From the NCBI GenBank assembly GCA_031276545.1, contig JAISMW010000063.1:1-22950 (forward strand): a DNA stretch of 22,950 nt. The letters run 5' to 3'. The translations under genes were made by a program, and so were the position numbers. The stretch comes from Tannerellaceae bacterium. GTDB taxonomy: Bacteria; Bacteroidota; Bacteroidia; Bacteroidales; Tannerellaceae. The notes under the pieces are model-generated. The model saw only the letters and a list, made by a program, of their open reading frames with translations, was not told the origin of the DNA and did not search any database. Positions 7,775 to 17,831 of the stretch are shown piece after piece. Numbering within the stretch: position 1 is the stretch's first letter; each line of letters starts with the position of its first letter.

Positions 7775-8997
7775 ACGTTTGTATCTGTTTCAAGTTTTAC
7801 CGGATCCGCTTTTTCGTCTTCCTCTATCGTTTCCTCCTCCTCTTCCTCATCTCCCATTCCTGCTCCGTAGCGGCTTATGCTTAAAATAATCCCGAAGTAA
7901 AGACTGGTAATCAGCGTGGAAGTTCCTCCGCGGCTCACAAGCGGCAAAGGCTGTCCGGTGACGGGAAACAGGCCGACTACTACGCCCATGTTGGCCAATG
8001 CCTGGATGCTTATCAGCAGGCCGCATCCCAGAACCAGAAATTTAGGGAAAAGCTTGTCGCACTTGTTCGCAATCACTCCTACCCGTATCATCAACACGAC
8101 ATAGAGGAACAGAACGCCCAATCCTACAATAATGCCCATTTCTTCTATGATGATGGCGTAAATAAAATCCGAATACGCCTGCGGCAAGGTATCCCGCTGC
8201 TGTCCGTGTCCGGGGAGCTTTCCCAGTCCGCCGTTGGCTATGGCTATCTTGGCGTAGGTTTCCTGACGGTTGTAATCGTCGACCTTATATGTTTTAGCAT
8301 CCAGCGGGGGGGATTCTTTGAACAGTTTTTCCGTGCGGTGCTTTATTTTTGCCAGGATATCATAGCGGTTCACTGTCTCGTCGGGAAGTGTATGCAGGAG
8401 AGAGAAGGAGAGTACGGCAACCGACAGCAGGAGAAGAGACAGAATCCCCATCTTTTTCAGGGAAACCCGACCAATGAACATCATCAGAAAACAAACAAGG
8501 AAAATGATGATGCTGGTAGAAAAGTTCTCCGAAAAAATCAGTGCGCAGATGGAAAAGACTCCAATCAGGATATATTTGAATATCTGCGTGTCCGTAAACA
8601 TATTCCTCCTGCTTAGCAGGAAGGAAACATAGACAATGCACGAGAGTTTGGCAACTTCCGAAGGCTGAAAACTGATTCCGAATAGAACCATCCAGCGATT
8701 TGAGTCGTTGATTTCTTTCCCGAAGACCAGCGTATATGCCAGTAAAACGATCGAGACAGGCAACAGCGCAATAAGGGCGGAAAAAAATCGGCAGGGTATA
8801 TTGTGTATCACCAGAATCAGCAGAAAACCTCCTAAAAGGAAACTGGCGTGGCGGATAATCGGCCCCCAGTAATTCCCGTCTTTATACGCAAGGGTGCTGG
8901 TGGCGCTGAATACTTCAATGACGGAGATCAGGCAAAGCAACATGAATATAATCCATATCACCGTGTCGCCTTTAAACAGTTTATTGGCCAGGTTCAT
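7771..8997 (-). CDS. ftsW: SEDS peptidoglycan glycosyltransferase FtsW
   Basis: FtsW polymerises septal glycan strands from lipid II in complex with FtsI. The 408-residue protein has many hydrophobic helices. The SEDS catalytic-loop segment YSDFIYAIIIEEMG has its conserved aspartate at D277. The C-terminal signature GQPLPLVSRGG (348-358) is intact. After the last helix comes a cytoplasmic tail of about 27 residues with a run of glutamates (EEEEEE within GDEEEEEETIEEDE), which is acidic and probably disordered. FtsW rather than RodA is chosen because of the position between murD and murG. It follows murD's neighbourhood order with a 26-bp gap to the murD stop. Confidence 0.96.
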   Translation of the reverse strand: MNLANKLFKGDTVIWIIFMLLCLISVIEVFSATSTLAYKDGNYWGPIIRHASFLLGGFLLILVIHNIPCRFFSALIALLPVSIVLLAYTLVFGKEINDSNRWMVLFGISFQPSEVAKLSCIVYVSFLLSRRNMFTDTQIFKYILIGVFSICALIFSENFSTSIIIFLVCFLMMFIGRVSLKKMGILSLLLLSVAVLSFSLLHTLPDETVNRYDILAKIKHRTEKLFKESPPLDAKTYKVDDYNRQETYAKIAIANGGLGKLPGHGQQRDTLPQAYSDFIYAIIIEEMGIIVGLGVLFLYVVLMIRVGVIANKCDKLFPKFLVLGCGLLISIQALANMGVVVGLFPVTGQPLPLVSRGGTSTLITSLYFGIILSISRYGAGMGDEEEEEETIEEDEKADPVKLETDTNV

Positions 8998-9023
8998 CTT
9001 TTCGTTCCTTCGTGCTTTGTTCT

Positions 9024-10364
9024 TTATAAATTGCGCACACAGGCTTTAAACTGATTTCCCCTGTCCTCGTAATTTTTGAAAAGGTCAAAACTGGCGCAGC
9101 AGGGAGAGAGCAGCACCGTATCACCCTTTTCAGCCAGCCGGTATGCTTTCGACACGGCTTCTTCCATAGAACGGGCATCTTCAATAAGAGGAACTTTTCC
9201 ATCGAAGAAGTTGTGCAGCGCCGTGTTGTCGGCACCGAGAAAGATCAGGGCGCGCGCTTTTTGCTTCACCAGTTCGTCTATTTCTGCATAGTCATTCCCC
9301 TTGTCTGTTCCTCCAAGGATAAGCACCAGCGGGGTATTTATGCTTTTCAGCGCATACCAGCAGGAGTTTACGTTCGTCGCCTTCGAATCATTGATGTAGT
9401 CCACTCCGCGTACGCGGACTACTTTTTCCAGACGATGCTCTACACCGGTAAAATCGCTCAGCGAGGCGCGGATCTGCTCGTTGTGAATATCCGCTATTTT
9501 GGCCGCGATTCCGGATGCCAACGAATTATACAGGTTGTGAGTACCTGTCAAAGCCAATAAATCTTGTTCCATGATAAATAAACCATTACTTGTGTCAATA
9601 ACCAATTGCTTGTTTTTTACGTATCCTTTTACGCCTTCCCGGAATGTTTCCGCGAAAGGATAGCGGGCGGCTACCGGGGGGCGTTGTGCGATCTCCTTAG
9701 AGATTACCGGGTCGTCATTCCAGAAGATAAAGGCATCTTCCGCTGTTTGATTCCGTATGATACGGAATTTCGAATCCACATAATTTTGCATCCTGTGGTC
9801 ATACCGATCCAGATGATCGGGTGTTATATTCAGCAGGACGGCAATATGCGCCCTGAAATCATACATATTATCCAGTTGGAAACTGCTTAGCTCTATGACA
9901 TACCACTCATGGGGGCTTTCCGCCACCTGCAGGGCTAAGCTGTTGCCCACATTTCCGGCCAGACCTGCGTCCAGCCCGGCTTGCTTGAGGATGTGGTAGG
10001 TCAGCTTCGTTGTGGTAGTCTTTCCGTTGCTTCCCGTGATACAAATCATCGTGGAAGAAGTGTACCGGCCGGCAAATTCAATCTCGGAGATAACAGGGAT
10101 CTCACGCTTCATCACTTTTAGCATCAGCGGGGTTGTGTCGGGGATACCCGGACTTTTGATGATTTCGTCGGCAACAAGGATTTCAGGTTCGGTATGTCCA
10201 CCTTCTTCCCAACGTATCCGACGGGTATTCAGCATCTCTTTATATTGCGGTTTAATCAAGGAAGCATCCGAGACAAAGACCTCCAGACCTTTCGCTTTGG
10301 CCAGTACGGCAGCCCCTGTTCCACTCTCGCCTGCTCCCAATATGACGATTCTTTTATTCATCAT
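9024..10364 (-). CDS. murD: UDP-N-acetylmuramoyl-L-alanine-D-glutamate ligase
   Basis: MurD adds D-glutamate to UDP-MurNAc-L-Ala. The 446-residue product has an N-terminal Rossmann-like loop ([13 protein letters not shown]), the Mur-ligase P-loop GSNGKTT (111-117), the central [10 protein letters not shown] segment and the C-terminal [10 protein letters not shown] and [12 protein letters not shown] motifs typical of MurD. The start is the first of two adjacent ATGs; the first overlaps the mraY stop (ATGA, 10361-10364). Confidence 0.98.
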   Translation of the reverse strand: MMNKRIVILGAGESGTGAAVLAKAKGLEVFVSDASLIKPQYKEMLNTRRIRWEEGGHTEPEILVADEIIKSPGIPDTTPLMLKVMKREIPVISEIEFAGRYTSSTMICITGSNGKTTTTKLTYHILKQAGLDAGLAGNVGNSLALQVAESPHEWYVIELSSFQLDNMYDFRAHIAVLLNITPDHLDRYDHRMQNYVDSKFRIIRNQTAEDAFIFWNDDPVISKEIAQRPPVAARYPFAETFREGVKGYVKNKQLVIDTSNGLFIMEQDLLALTGTHNLYNSLASGIAAKIADIHNEQIRASLSDFTGVEHRLEKVVRVRGVDYINDSKATNVNSCWYALKSINTPLVLILGGTDKGNDYAEIDELVKQKARALIFLGADNTALHNFFDGKVPLIEDARSMEEAVSKAYRLAEKGDTVLLSPCCASFDLFKNYEDRGNQFKACVRNL

Positions 10365-11623
10365 CTCATTTTTAGCGTAACAATTGTAACGACAGCCAGA
10401 ATAATACTAATCAGCCAGAAACGCACCACAATCTTGGATTCGGGAATCACACTGTAAGGTTTTTGTATGAGGGCGTCTATACCGGTATTCCCCGCTTTTT
10501 GAAAATGATGATGCAAAGGAGTCATTTTAAAAATACGTTTCCCCGTTCCATATTTTTTTCTGGTACACCTGAAATAAACAACTTGCAGCATGACCGAAAG
10601 ACTTTCGGCCAAAAACACGCCACACAAAATCGGGATAAGCAATTCTTTCCGGATGATAATGGCAAATACGGCAATGATTCCTCCTAACGTCAGGCTTCCC
10701 GTATCGCCCATAAAGACTTGTGCGGGGTACGAATTATACCAGAGGAAACCAACCGTAGCGCCGAAGAAAGCTGCCGCAAACACCACCAGTTCCTCTGCAC
10801 CGGGGATAAACATGATGTTCAGGAAAGAGGCAAACTCGGCATGTGCCGACATATAGGCCAGAATACCTAAGGCAATCCCGATAATGGCCGAACTGCCAGC
10901 GGCCAGGCCATCGAGCCCGTCGGTCAGGTTGGCGCCGTTGGAAACGGCCGTTACAATAAAAATAACCACGAATACAAACATGATCCAGGTCGCCTCATCC
11001 TGATAGGGGCCTGCCCATTTTACGAGATAGGCATAATCGAAGTTGTTGTTTTTCAGGAAAGGAATCGTTGTCTTCGTCGACTTAGTTACTTCAGAATGTA
11101 TCCTCACCTGTTCCACCGTATTATTTTTATTAAGTACCTCCCTGTTTTCACGTATTACTACGTCGGGGCTAAAGAATAAAACCAGACCGACAATCATGCC
11201 CAATCCCACTTGGCCGATGATTTTGAAACGTCCCTGCAGTCCTCCCTTATTTTTCAGAAAAACCTTAATATAATCGTCTGCAAAACCGATACAGCCCAGC
11301 CATATCGTAGTGACCAACATCAATATCAGGTAAATATTATTCAAGCGGGCACAAAATAAGACCGGAATCAAAATGGAAATAATGATGATAACTCCCCCCA
11401 TTGTGGGAGTACCTTTTTTGTTGAGCTGTCCCTCCAACCCCAGATTACGCACCGTTTCACCTATTTGCAGTCGCTGTAACTTGTCAATAATTTTTCTCCC
11501 GATAGCCATAGAGATAAACAACGAAAGAATCAGAGCTAAACCGGAACGGAAAGACACGTATCTAAACATCCCTGCTCCGGGAAAATCCAGTTGATCCAAA
11601 TAAGTGAAAAGGTAGTACAGCAT
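10361..11623 (-). CDS. mraY: Phospho-MurNAc-pentapeptide translocase MraY
   Basis: MraY moves phospho-MurNAc-pentapeptide onto undecaprenyl phosphate, giving lipid I. The 420-residue polytopic protein keeps the catalytic aspartate pair D116-D117 (FADDYIKV), the [10 protein letters not shown] motif (232-241), MGDTGS (305-310) and the histidine motif MTPLHHHFQ (HHHF at 371-374). It is about 60 residues longer than the E. coli enzyme. The extra length is mostly a polar insert at about residues 153-210 between helices, which I believe is usual in Bacteroidota. It starts 11 bp after murE and overlaps murD by 4 bp. Confidence 0.98.
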   Translation of the reverse strand: MLYYLFTYLDQLDFPGAGMFRYVSFRSGLALILSLFISMAIGRKIIDKLQRLQIGETVRNLGLEGQLNKKGTPTMGGVIIIISILIPVLFCARLNNIYLILMLVTTIWLGCIGFADDYIKVFLKNKGGLQGRFKIIGQVGLGMIVGLVLFFSPDVVIRENREVLNKNNTVEQVRIHSEVTKSTKTTIPFLKNNNFDYAYLVKWAGPYQDEATWIMFVFVVIFIVTAVSNGANLTDGLDGLAAGSSAIIGIALGILAYMSAHAEFASFLNIMFIPGAEELVVFAAAFFGATVGFLWYNSYPAQVFMGDTGSLTLGGIIAVFAIIIRKELLIPILCGVFLAESLSVMLQVVYFRCTRKKYGTGKRIFKMTPLHHHFQKAGNTGIDALIQKPYSVIPESKIVVRFWLISIILAVVTIVTLKMR

Positions 11624-11634
11624 GTTCTTATTCT

Positions 11635-13095
11635 TTATTGTTGTTGGGTTTGGAAAATAGCTCTTATGGTTTCCCTGTCATCGAAAGGATATTTTACCCC
11701 TTTTATATCCTGGTAATTTTCATGCCCTTTTCCGGCTATCAAAATAACATCTCCTTTTTTTGCCAGCAAGGTGGCTGTACGGATAGCCGATGCACGGTTT
11801 TCAACACATAAGATTTGTGTTTTTTCCGAAAGCGACAGTCCGGCTATCATCTCATTCAGTATATCGCAGGGGTTTTCAAAACGGGGATTATCGGAGGTGA
11901 GTATCACCCGGTCGCTCAAACGCACGGCCTCCCGTGCCATAATCGGACGCTTGCCTTTATCGCGATTGCCTCCCGCACCTACCACCGTAATAATATATCC
12001 ATTCTCCCCAATCACTTCCTTGATGCTGTTTAGCACGTTCACTAAGGCGTCCGGCGTATGGGCATAGTCCACAATAGCCGTATAACCAAGCGGTGAAGGA
12101 ATGGTTTCAAAACGTCCGGACACGGAATGCAGAGTACTGAGTGTTACCAATATATCTTCCGGTTCTGCCCCCAAGCAAACGGCCGCTCCATAGACAGCCA
12201 GCAGATTATAGGCATTGAAGCGGCCTACGAAATGGACGGCGACTTCCCGATCGTTTATAATCAATTCCATCCCGTCAAAATGCAACTCCAGTATCTTTCC
12301 TTTGAAATCGGCCAGGGTACGAAGCGAGTAAGTCCGTTTCTCTGCCTTCGTGTTTTGCAGCATGACAAGGCCGGTTTTATCGTCTATATTTGTCAGCGCA
12401 AAAGCCGTAGCAGGTAAAGCGTCGAAAAATGCTTTTTTTGCATTCAGATAGTTATCTACCGTTTTGTGGTAGTCTAAATGGTCGCGGGTCAGATTCGTAA
12501 ATATGCCTCCCTTAAACGATAAACCGCTGATGCGCTTTTGGTCTATGGCATGTGAACTGACTTCTACAAATGCATATTCACACCCTGCCTTTACCATCTC
12601 TGCCAATAATCCTTGCAATGTAGCAGGGTCGGGAGTCGTGTGGGTAGCAGGGACAGCTTGCGTGTCAATATAGTTGCAAACAGTGGAAATCAAGCCCACT
12701 TTATGTCCCAGTTTACGGAATAATTCATAGAGCAGAGTAGCAACCGTTGTTTTCCCGTTCGTACCGGTCACACCCACCAGGATCAGTTTACCGGAAGGAT
12801 GGTCGTACCAAGTAGCCATGAGTAATCCCAAGGCTTCCGCCGAGTCTTTCACGACAACAAATGCAACCCTTCCCCGAAGGGATTCAGGAATCTCTTCACA
12901 CACAACGGCAACGGCCCCTTTATCTATGGCGCTCTCTATATAATCGTGACCATCTACTGCGGTTCCCCTTACGGCCACGAACAACGAATCCTGCGTTACC
13001 TTGCGAGAGTCGGATTGTATACCGGCAATTTCAATATTGCCCCATTCCTCACATTCCTGTAAACCCAATGCCCCTGTAAATTTGCTTAGTTTCAT
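11635..13095 (-). CDS. murE: UDP-MurNAc-tripeptide synthetase (meso-DAP type)
   Basis: MurE adds the third residue of the stem peptide. From the ATG at 13093-13095 the protein has 486 residues ([12 protein letters not shown]). An in-frame ATG 27 bp upstream (13120-13122) would add MPTYLKIIQ, which does not look like a MurE N-terminus, so the shorter form is preferred. The P-loop TGTNGKTT (110-117), the TTPDP and TRDHLDYH segments and the DNPR motif (402-405) are present. DNPR is the signature of meso-diaminopimelate-adding enzymes, so the peptidoglycan should be DAP-type. The gap back to ftsI is 96 bp, the largest in the cluster. Confidence 0.97.
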   Translation of the reverse strand: MKLSKFTGALGLQECEEWGNIEIAGIQSDSRKVTQDSLFVAVRGTAVDGHDYIESAIDKGAVAVVCEEIPESLRGRVAFVVVKDSAEALGLLMATWYDHPSGKLILVGVTGTNGKTTVATLLYELFRKLGHKVGLISTVCNYIDTQAVPATHTTPDPATLQGLLAEMVKAGCEYAFVEVSSHAIDQKRISGLSFKGGIFTNLTRDHLDYHKTVDNYLNAKKAFFDALPATAFALTNIDDKTGLVMLQNTKAEKRTYSLRTLADFKGKILELHFDGMELIINDREVAVHFVGRFNAYNLLAVYGAAVCLGAEPEDILVTLSTLHSVSGRFETIPSPLGYTAIVDYAHTPDALVNVLNSIKEVIGENGYIITVVGAGGNRDKGKRPIMAREAVRLSDRVILTSDNPRFENPCDILNEMIAGLSLSEKTQILCVENRASAIRTATLLAKKGDVILIAGKGHENYQDIKGVKYPFDDRETIRAIFQTQQQ

Positions 13096-13191
13096 TTGAA
13101 TAATTTTTAAATATGTAGGCATGGAAGTCGCCGTAAGTTTTATTCATCGCCTTTGGCTTAAACCGTTTTTTACATGCTCGTTCCATAATCT

Positions 13192-15414
13192 TTATCTCAA
13201 AGTAATTGCTATGGTATGCCCTTTAGTTATCTGCTGACCCGGCGAGATAGACTGCGATACCACACGCCCTCTTCCCGACATATTAACCCTCAATCCCGCA
13301 TTCTCCAACAGATAAACAGCGTCTTTAGCCCCCATACCTATCACACGGGGAACCTGTCCTTCCCTGATATTTATGTTGCGGAATTTCACCTTATCGTCAT
13401 CAGCCACGGCCAGCACCCAGGGTGACTTCACGCCTTTTCTGTCTATGTCTACATCCAACTCATCCAATACCTGTCGTAACGCCTTTTCTTCCCCAGCCTT
13501 AGAAGTAGGCAAAAGGACGGCAAGCGAATCTGCCGGCAACTTTCGTATATCCAGTCTCGTATGGGCGGCATAGATTTTCTCCGCCACATTTTTCACAACG
13601 CTCCCCGACATGGCACCTCCCGAAGGATAGAAAGAAGGCGAAGGCCTGCGGATAACGGCTATACAGGAATACACCGGATGGTCGGCAGGAAAATAACCCA
13701 CAAAACTCACCTGATGCCCGTTACCTCTATACCCTCCCCCCTCGGCTATTTGCGCCGTACCGGTTTTGCCGGCGATACGGATAAGGGGAGAATAAGCCGG
13801 CTTTCCCGTACCATGTTCTACTACGCCCGATAACATATCCTGAATAATCCTGAGTGTCCTGCCGGAACAGATGGATGCCCTCACTACTTCAGGAGAAAAA
13901 CGTTCTACCGTTTTACCATCCCTCATAATTTCCTTGACGAATATCGGACGCATCATTTTCCCCTGATTGGCTATGGCATTATAAAATGTCAGTGTATAGA
14001 TGGGAGGAATCCCCGATTCGTAGCCGAACGACAGCCAGGGTAAGGACGATTTAGACCAGCTCTTATCACCGGGTTTATGCATGAATGGTTTCCCTGCTCC
14101 GGGAATGTCTATCCGTAAGTCTTCCATCAAACCGATACGGTACAGGCCGTCAATAAATTTCATCGGGTCGTGCTCATATCCTTTCAGAATAACTTTGGAC
14201 ACCCCTACGTTCGATGAGTTCCAGATTGCTTCTTCCACCGAAATATTATTGGGATAACCTTCTTTGTTGGCATTATGATCCCGTATAGGTTTTCCATTCT
14301 TTAGATAATCATAGATCCCGTTTCCTGTTTCAATTCTGTCGTCGGGTCGGCAAATGCCATCATCCAGAGCGACCATAATAGACGCAACTTTGAAGGTAGA
14401 GCCTGGTTCCAGTAAATCGGCTATGGCTCTGTTCTTGTCTTCTCCATAACCGGAAGAGGTACGCCCCATATTGGTAATCGCTTTGATTTCACCCGTTTTT
14501 ACCTCCATAACAATGATAGTCCCCGACTCCGCATTCGTACGCCTCAATTCATTCAGCAAGGCTTTTTCCGTAATATCCTGTATCTCTATATCAATCGTTG
14601 ATCGGATGTCCATTCCATTCACTGCTTCTATGATCGGTTTTTCCCTCCATACACCGGCTTCACGACGTATGGATTTCAATCCCGGTTTGCCGCGTAACAA
14701 GGAGTCGAATCTCATTTCCAACCCGTACATTCCCTGTGATGTCCCCACCGAGTCAAGGCTACCGTACACATTGCCTATCGTACGTGAAGCCAATGTACCG
14801 AAAGGATGTTGCCGTTCTACAAAGGTTTCTTCCACAAAGCCACTCTTACTATTCCCTAGACGTATGAACGGGAATTGTTTGATTTCCTTCAGATCCGAGA
14901 AAGAGATCCGTTTGTCGTATAACACGTGCCTCTTCTTTTTCTTTTTAAGCGCATTTTTCAGCTCTTGTTTTACACTGCTTTCGTCCAACCCGAACTTTTT
15001 TGCCAAGTAGAAAGAGAGTGAATCGACTCCGTTCTTTCGAGCATTTGCAAGCGCTGTCGAGTCGGGTATTGTTCCTTTAGGTATTTTCGGTTTTTGATAA
15101 AACGCCAAAGTATCAATGGCTGCTCCCCGAAAGTCCATAAGGATACGATAACGGGGAAAACTGGTTGCCATCAGCCGGCCATCCGCCGAATAAATGTTAC
15201 CCCGGTTAGGTATAATGTCCCGGTTGGGTATTTTGTTCCGTTCTTTTTCGGCAATAGCCAACCATTCTTTTTTCTCTACAAACGTAATTTTCAAGATACA
15301 AAAGACGATGCCTGCTACCACCATAAAAAGCAATAGACAGACCAGCGCGTAACGAATAAGTATTCCCTTATTAGATATAGCGATGGTGTTTTTGGGTTCG
15401 TCCGTATCTTTCAT
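13192..15414 (-). CDS. ftsI: Septal transpeptidase FtsI (PBP3) with one PASTA domain
   Basis: This class B penicillin-binding protein crosslinks septal peptidoglycan in the periplasm. The 740-residue protein has a cytoplasmic N-terminus, one transmembrane helix (about 20-43), a pedestal domain and a transpeptidase domain. The three active-site motifs are STFK (S339 nucleophile, K342), SSN (400-402) and KTG (550-552). A single PASTA domain follows at about 685-740 (VPRVIGMGAKDAVYLLENAGLRV onward). The acylated serine is the beta-lactam target. A basic run (KKKKK, about 157-161) sits in the pedestal region. The ftsL-like stop lies 5 bp upstream of its start. Confidence 0.97.
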   Translation of the reverse strand: MKDTDEPKNTIAISNKGILIRYALVCLLLFMVVAGIVFCILKITFVEKKEWLAIAEKERNKIPNRDIIPNRGNIYSADGRLMATSFPRYRILMDFRGAAIDTLAFYQKPKIPKGTIPDSTALANARKNGVDSLSFYLAKKFGLDESSVKQELKNALKKKKKRHVLYDKRISFSDLKEIKQFPFIRLGNSKSGFVEETFVERQHPFGTLASRTIGNVYGSLDSVGTSQGMYGLEMRFDSLLRGKPGLKSIRREAGVWREKPIIEAVNGMDIRSTIDIEIQDITEKALLNELRRTNAESGTIIVMEVKTGEIKAITNMGRTSSGYGEDKNRAIADLLEPGSTFKVASIMVALDDGICRPDDRIETGNGIYDYLKNGKPIRDHNANKEGYPNNISVEEAIWNSSNVGVSKVILKGYEHDPMKFIDGLYRIGLMEDLRIDIPGAGKPFMHKPGDKSWSKSSLPWLSFGYESGIPPIYTLTFYNAIANQGKMMRPIFVKEIMRDGKTVERFSPEVVRASICSGRTLRIIQDMLSGVVEHGTGKPAYSPLIRIAGKTGTAQIAEGGGYRGNGHQVSFVGYFPADHPVYSCIAVIRRPSPSFYPSGGAMSGSVVKNVAEKIYAAHTRLDIRKLPADSLAVLLPTSKAGEEKALRQVLDELDVDIDRKGVKSPWVLAVADDDKVKFRNINIREGQVPRVIGMGAKDAVYLLENAGLRVNMSGRGRVVSQSISPGQQITKGHTIAITLR

Positions 15415-15419
15415 TTTGT

Positions 15420-15764
15420 CTATTTATGCAGTTCGTAAGGAGGGCTGGCGGCTACCTCCAGATCTAAATAGTGCTTTCTTACTTGCTCTTCCACCATCGA
15501 AGGACGGCTGTATCCCGCCAGTTCTATCGAAACGGCCAGCGATTCTAATCGTATCTCTCTTAATTCCTTCTGCAAACCGTCAATTTTTCGTATGTTTAAT
15601 ATGCAGGCATAGCGGTTACTTATAAAGCCAATCGTCAGGATAACCACCAATACCATCATTTTTGTATGCTTTACAAAAAACGCTTCTTTCAGTATCCCCC
15701 CTCCAAGGATATAAACAAACGAAAGACGCTGCTGTTTTTTCTTTTTCTTTTTCTCCTCCATCAC
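15420..15764 (-). CDS. ftsL: FtsL-like bitopic division protein
   Basis: The small 114-residue protein has a strongly basic cytoplasmic start with six consecutive lysines, one transmembrane helix (about 36-50) and a short heptad-like periplasmic segment (about 57-80, KIDGLQKELREIRLESLAV), the usual FtsL architecture. FtsL forms a coiled coil with FtsB and activates FtsWI. Sequence similarity among FtsL proteins is low, so the name rests on topology and the position between rsmH and ftsI. It starts 13 bp after rsmH. Confidence 0.85.
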   Translation of the reverse strand: MMEEKKKKKKQQRLSFVYILGGGILKEAFFVKHTKMMVLVVILTIGFISNRYACILNIRKIDGLQKELREIRLESLAVSIELAGYSRPSMVEEQVRKHYLDLEVAASPPYELHK

Positions 15765-15777
15765 ACATGCCTGAATT

Positions 15778-16698
15778 TTATTCTACCTTTTCTGCTATCC
15801 TCAATTTCGCACTCCGCGAACGCGGGTTCTTCAGCACCTCGTTTTCCGGAGGTACAATCACTTTATGATTAATTAAGCGGAAGGGAGTATGGATGTTTCC
15901 ATAAAAATCTTGCTCTACTTTTCCTTCCATATTGCCGGTTCGCATGAAGTTTTTCACAATCCGGTCTTCCAACGAATGGTAGGTGATAACAACTAAACGC
16001 CCACCGGGTTTTAAAGCAGGCAGTGTATGGCGTAACATCTCTTTCAAAGCGCACAATTCATCATTCACTTCAATACGCAAGGCCTGAAACACCTGTGCCA
16101 GGATTTTTTTTTCTTTATCTTTTCCTGTAAAAGGTTTCAGCAGTTTCAATAAATCATCTGTCGTTTCTATTTTTTTTATGCAACGGGTACGTACCAATAA
16201 GGATGCCAAGCTACGGGCTGTTTTCAATTCGCCGTACCAATAGAATACATGAGCCAAAGCTTCCTCCGTATACGTATTCAGCACGTCGGCTGCCGTACGT
16301 CCGGCACGGGTATTCATACGCATATCCAAGTATTCGTCAAAGCGGAAAGAGAATCCTCGCTCCTTTGTGTCAAAATGATGTGATGAAACGCCTAAGTCGG
16401 CGAATATACCATCTATCCGTCCTGCTACCCGGTGATAACGCATAAAATTGTATAGATAACGAAAGTTACTGCGTACAAAAACAAAACGGGTATCCGAAGG
16501 TATATTCTGTTCGGCATCGGCGTCCCGGTCGAAAGCATATAAACGACCTTCCTCATTCAAACGGCTCAAAATCGAAGCCGAATGTCCGCCTCCGCCAAAA
16601 GTTGCATCCACATATACTCCCGAAGGGCGAACATGCAAACCGTCTACACTTTCATTCAGCATTACCGGCACATGATATGAAGTTGGCTGTTCCTTCAT
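15778..16698 (-). CDS. rsmH: 16S rRNA m4C1402 methyltransferase
   Basis: RsmH (MraW) N4-methylates C1402 in the ribosomal P site using S-adenosylmethionine. The 306-residue protein shows the family start HVPVMLNESVDGL, the SAM-binding motif DATFGGGGHS (31-40), the DLGVSSHH hallmark (101-108), RGFSFR and the late SLEDRIVKNFM segment. It is the first gene of the dcw cluster here. mraZ, which normally precedes it, is not in the 228 bp upstream. Confidence 0.97.
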   Translation of the reverse strand: MKEQPTSYHVPVMLNESVDGLHVRPSGVYVDATFGGGGHSASILSRLNEEGRLYAFDRDADAEQNIPSDTRFVFVRSNFRYLYNFMRYHRVAGRIDGIFADLGVSSHHFDTKERGFSFRFDEYLDMRMNTRAGRTAADVLNTYTEEALAHVFYWYGELKTARSLASLLVRTRCIKKIETTDDLLKLLKPFTGKDKEKKILAQVFQALRIEVNDELCALKEMLRHTLPALKPGGRLVVITYHSLEDRIVKNFMRTGNMEGKVEQDFYGNIHTPFRLINHKVIVPPENEVLKNPRSRSAKLRIAEKVE

Positions 16699-16748
16699 TC
16701 TGCGTGTTTTTTGTTTTATTATGATTACTATCTGTGTCTTTTGGAACG

Positions 16749-16781
16749 TAAAATTAGGTATTTACAAATGAAAACAGCAAA
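16749..16781 (-). promoter_or_regulatory. Candidate dcw promoter upstream of rsmH
   Basis: On the minus strand TTTG (16778-16781) lies 21 bp upstream of TAATTTTA (16749-16756). This fits the Bacteroidetes TTTG / TAnnTTTG pattern with one mismatch in the last -7 position. It would start transcription about 45 nt before the rsmH ATG. The surrounding DNA is AT-rich, so a chance match is possible. Confidence 0.4.
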
Positions 16782-16863
16782 TAGTCCTAAGGAAAAAATA
16801 TTTTTTTTTCAACAAAACAGGCTTGTCATACGATGAATTGGTGTATTTCGGTGATAAAACAAC

Positions 16864-16902
16864 AATACCCAAGGGCAAGAAAGACCTCTCCCCTTGGGTA
16901 TT
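16864..16902 (-). terminator. Intrinsic terminator after the DUF1080 gene
   Basis: A perfect 12-bp stem (AATACCCAAGGG at 16864-16875 with its complement at 16891-16902) encloses a 15-nt loop. On the minus strand it begins about 25 nt after the DUF1080 stop and is followed by a T-rich stretch (GTTGTTTTAT). It separates the two-gene operon from the dcw cluster. Confidence 0.75.
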
Positions 16903-16926
16903 TTAGTGTTTTACCAACAAATAAAA

Positions 16927-17778
16927 TTAATCTAAAATTTTAATTTTGATATTACGGAACCAAACGTCATCACCGTGATCCTGAAGTCCGATATAGCCTT
17001 CCTTGTTTTCGCCTCCGCAATTTAGCAGTAATTCGTAGGCTAATGGCCATTGGTCTTTGCTGAATTTGCTGACATCCAACAACTCTTTCCATTTCGGTGT
17101 CCACAGATGATATTCCAATACATTTTCGCCGTTCTGCTTATGAACAATTGTTCCTTTATACGAGGTAATAGATATCGTATTCCATTCGCCAACCGGTTTG
17201 GCATTCTGCGGTTTAGCAGGAATCATATCATACAGCGAACCCGCTTGGCGATTACCGTCTTTACCCAGTTTGGCGTCGGGATGGTTTTCGTTATCCAGCA
17301 CTTGACATTCGGGAGAAGAGATGTAGATAGGTTCACCCTCCACCTCCTGCGCAAGGTAGAAAATACCGGAATTAGAGCCTTTGCCCACTTTCCATTCCAA
17401 TTGCAGTTCGAAATTTTTAAACTTATGGGCGAAAATAATATCGCCACCATTACTCGCTCCGGCTTCTCCGGCTCCGGATCCCTCGATTTTGATAGCATTG
17501 TCTTCAATCACCCAGGCGGTCGGCATATCCGAACGATTATACCCTCTCCATCCATTGAAAGTCTGACCGTCAAAAAGGGTAATCCATCCGGCTTCGTCTT
17601 TCGGGAAATTGGCCAAATCCGTTTCCGGAAGCCCTTCGGCAAGTTTATATACAGGAGGAGCCTCAGCTTCCACCTCACCTCCTTCAGCAGGGGCCTGTCC
17701 TGCTTTTTTTCCTCCGCTACAAGATGCAAAATAACACATCGTAAGAGCAATACATGCGAATGATACTAATTTTTTCAT
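16927..17778 (-). CDS. DUF1080 (3-keto-disaccharide hydrolase-like) lipoprotein
   Basis: The 283-residue product begins with a lipoprotein signal peptide ending in the lipobox FASC (C20 would be lipidated), then a low-complexity Gly/Ala/Glu spacer. The rest is a DUF1080 beta-sandwich domain (about 64-283), recognised from GWITLFDGQTFNGWRGYN, the FELQLEWKVGKGSNSGIFYL segment, ECQVLDNENHPDAK and a closing GYIGLQDHGDDVWFRNIKIK. Members of this laminin-G-like family are annotated as 3-keto-disaccharide hydrolases. The substrate here cannot be told. It follows the Gfo/Idh/MocA gene by 53 bp and the two are probably one operon ending at the terminator at 16864-16902. Confidence 0.9.
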   Translation of the reverse strand: MKKLVSFACIALTMCYFASCSGGKKAGQAPAEGGEVEAEAPPVYKLAEGLPETDLANFPKDEAGWITLFDGQTFNGWRGYNRSDMPTAWVIEDNAIKIEGSGAGEAGASNGGDIIFAHKFKNFELQLEWKVGKGSNSGIFYLAQEVEGEPIYISSPECQVLDNENHPDAKLGKDGNRQAGSLYDMIPAKPQNAKPVGEWNTISITSYKGTIVHKQNGENVLEYHLWTPKWKELLDVSKFSKDQWPLAYELLLNCGGENKEGYIGLQDHGDDVWFRNIKIKILD

Positions 17779-17831
17779 TTTCTAAATATTTAATTGTCTT
17801 TATATTATATCTAATAGAAGGGCGAACTGTT

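Noticed and set aside
13093..13122. Upstream ATG for murE giving nine extra residues
   Set aside because: The extension MPTYLKIIQ does not fit the usual MurE start; MKLSKF does.
14930..14950. A-rich lysine runs in ftsI and ftsL as programmed frameshift sites
   Set aside because: No overlapping alternative frame or downstream stimulator is visible; both proteins are complete in the zero frame.
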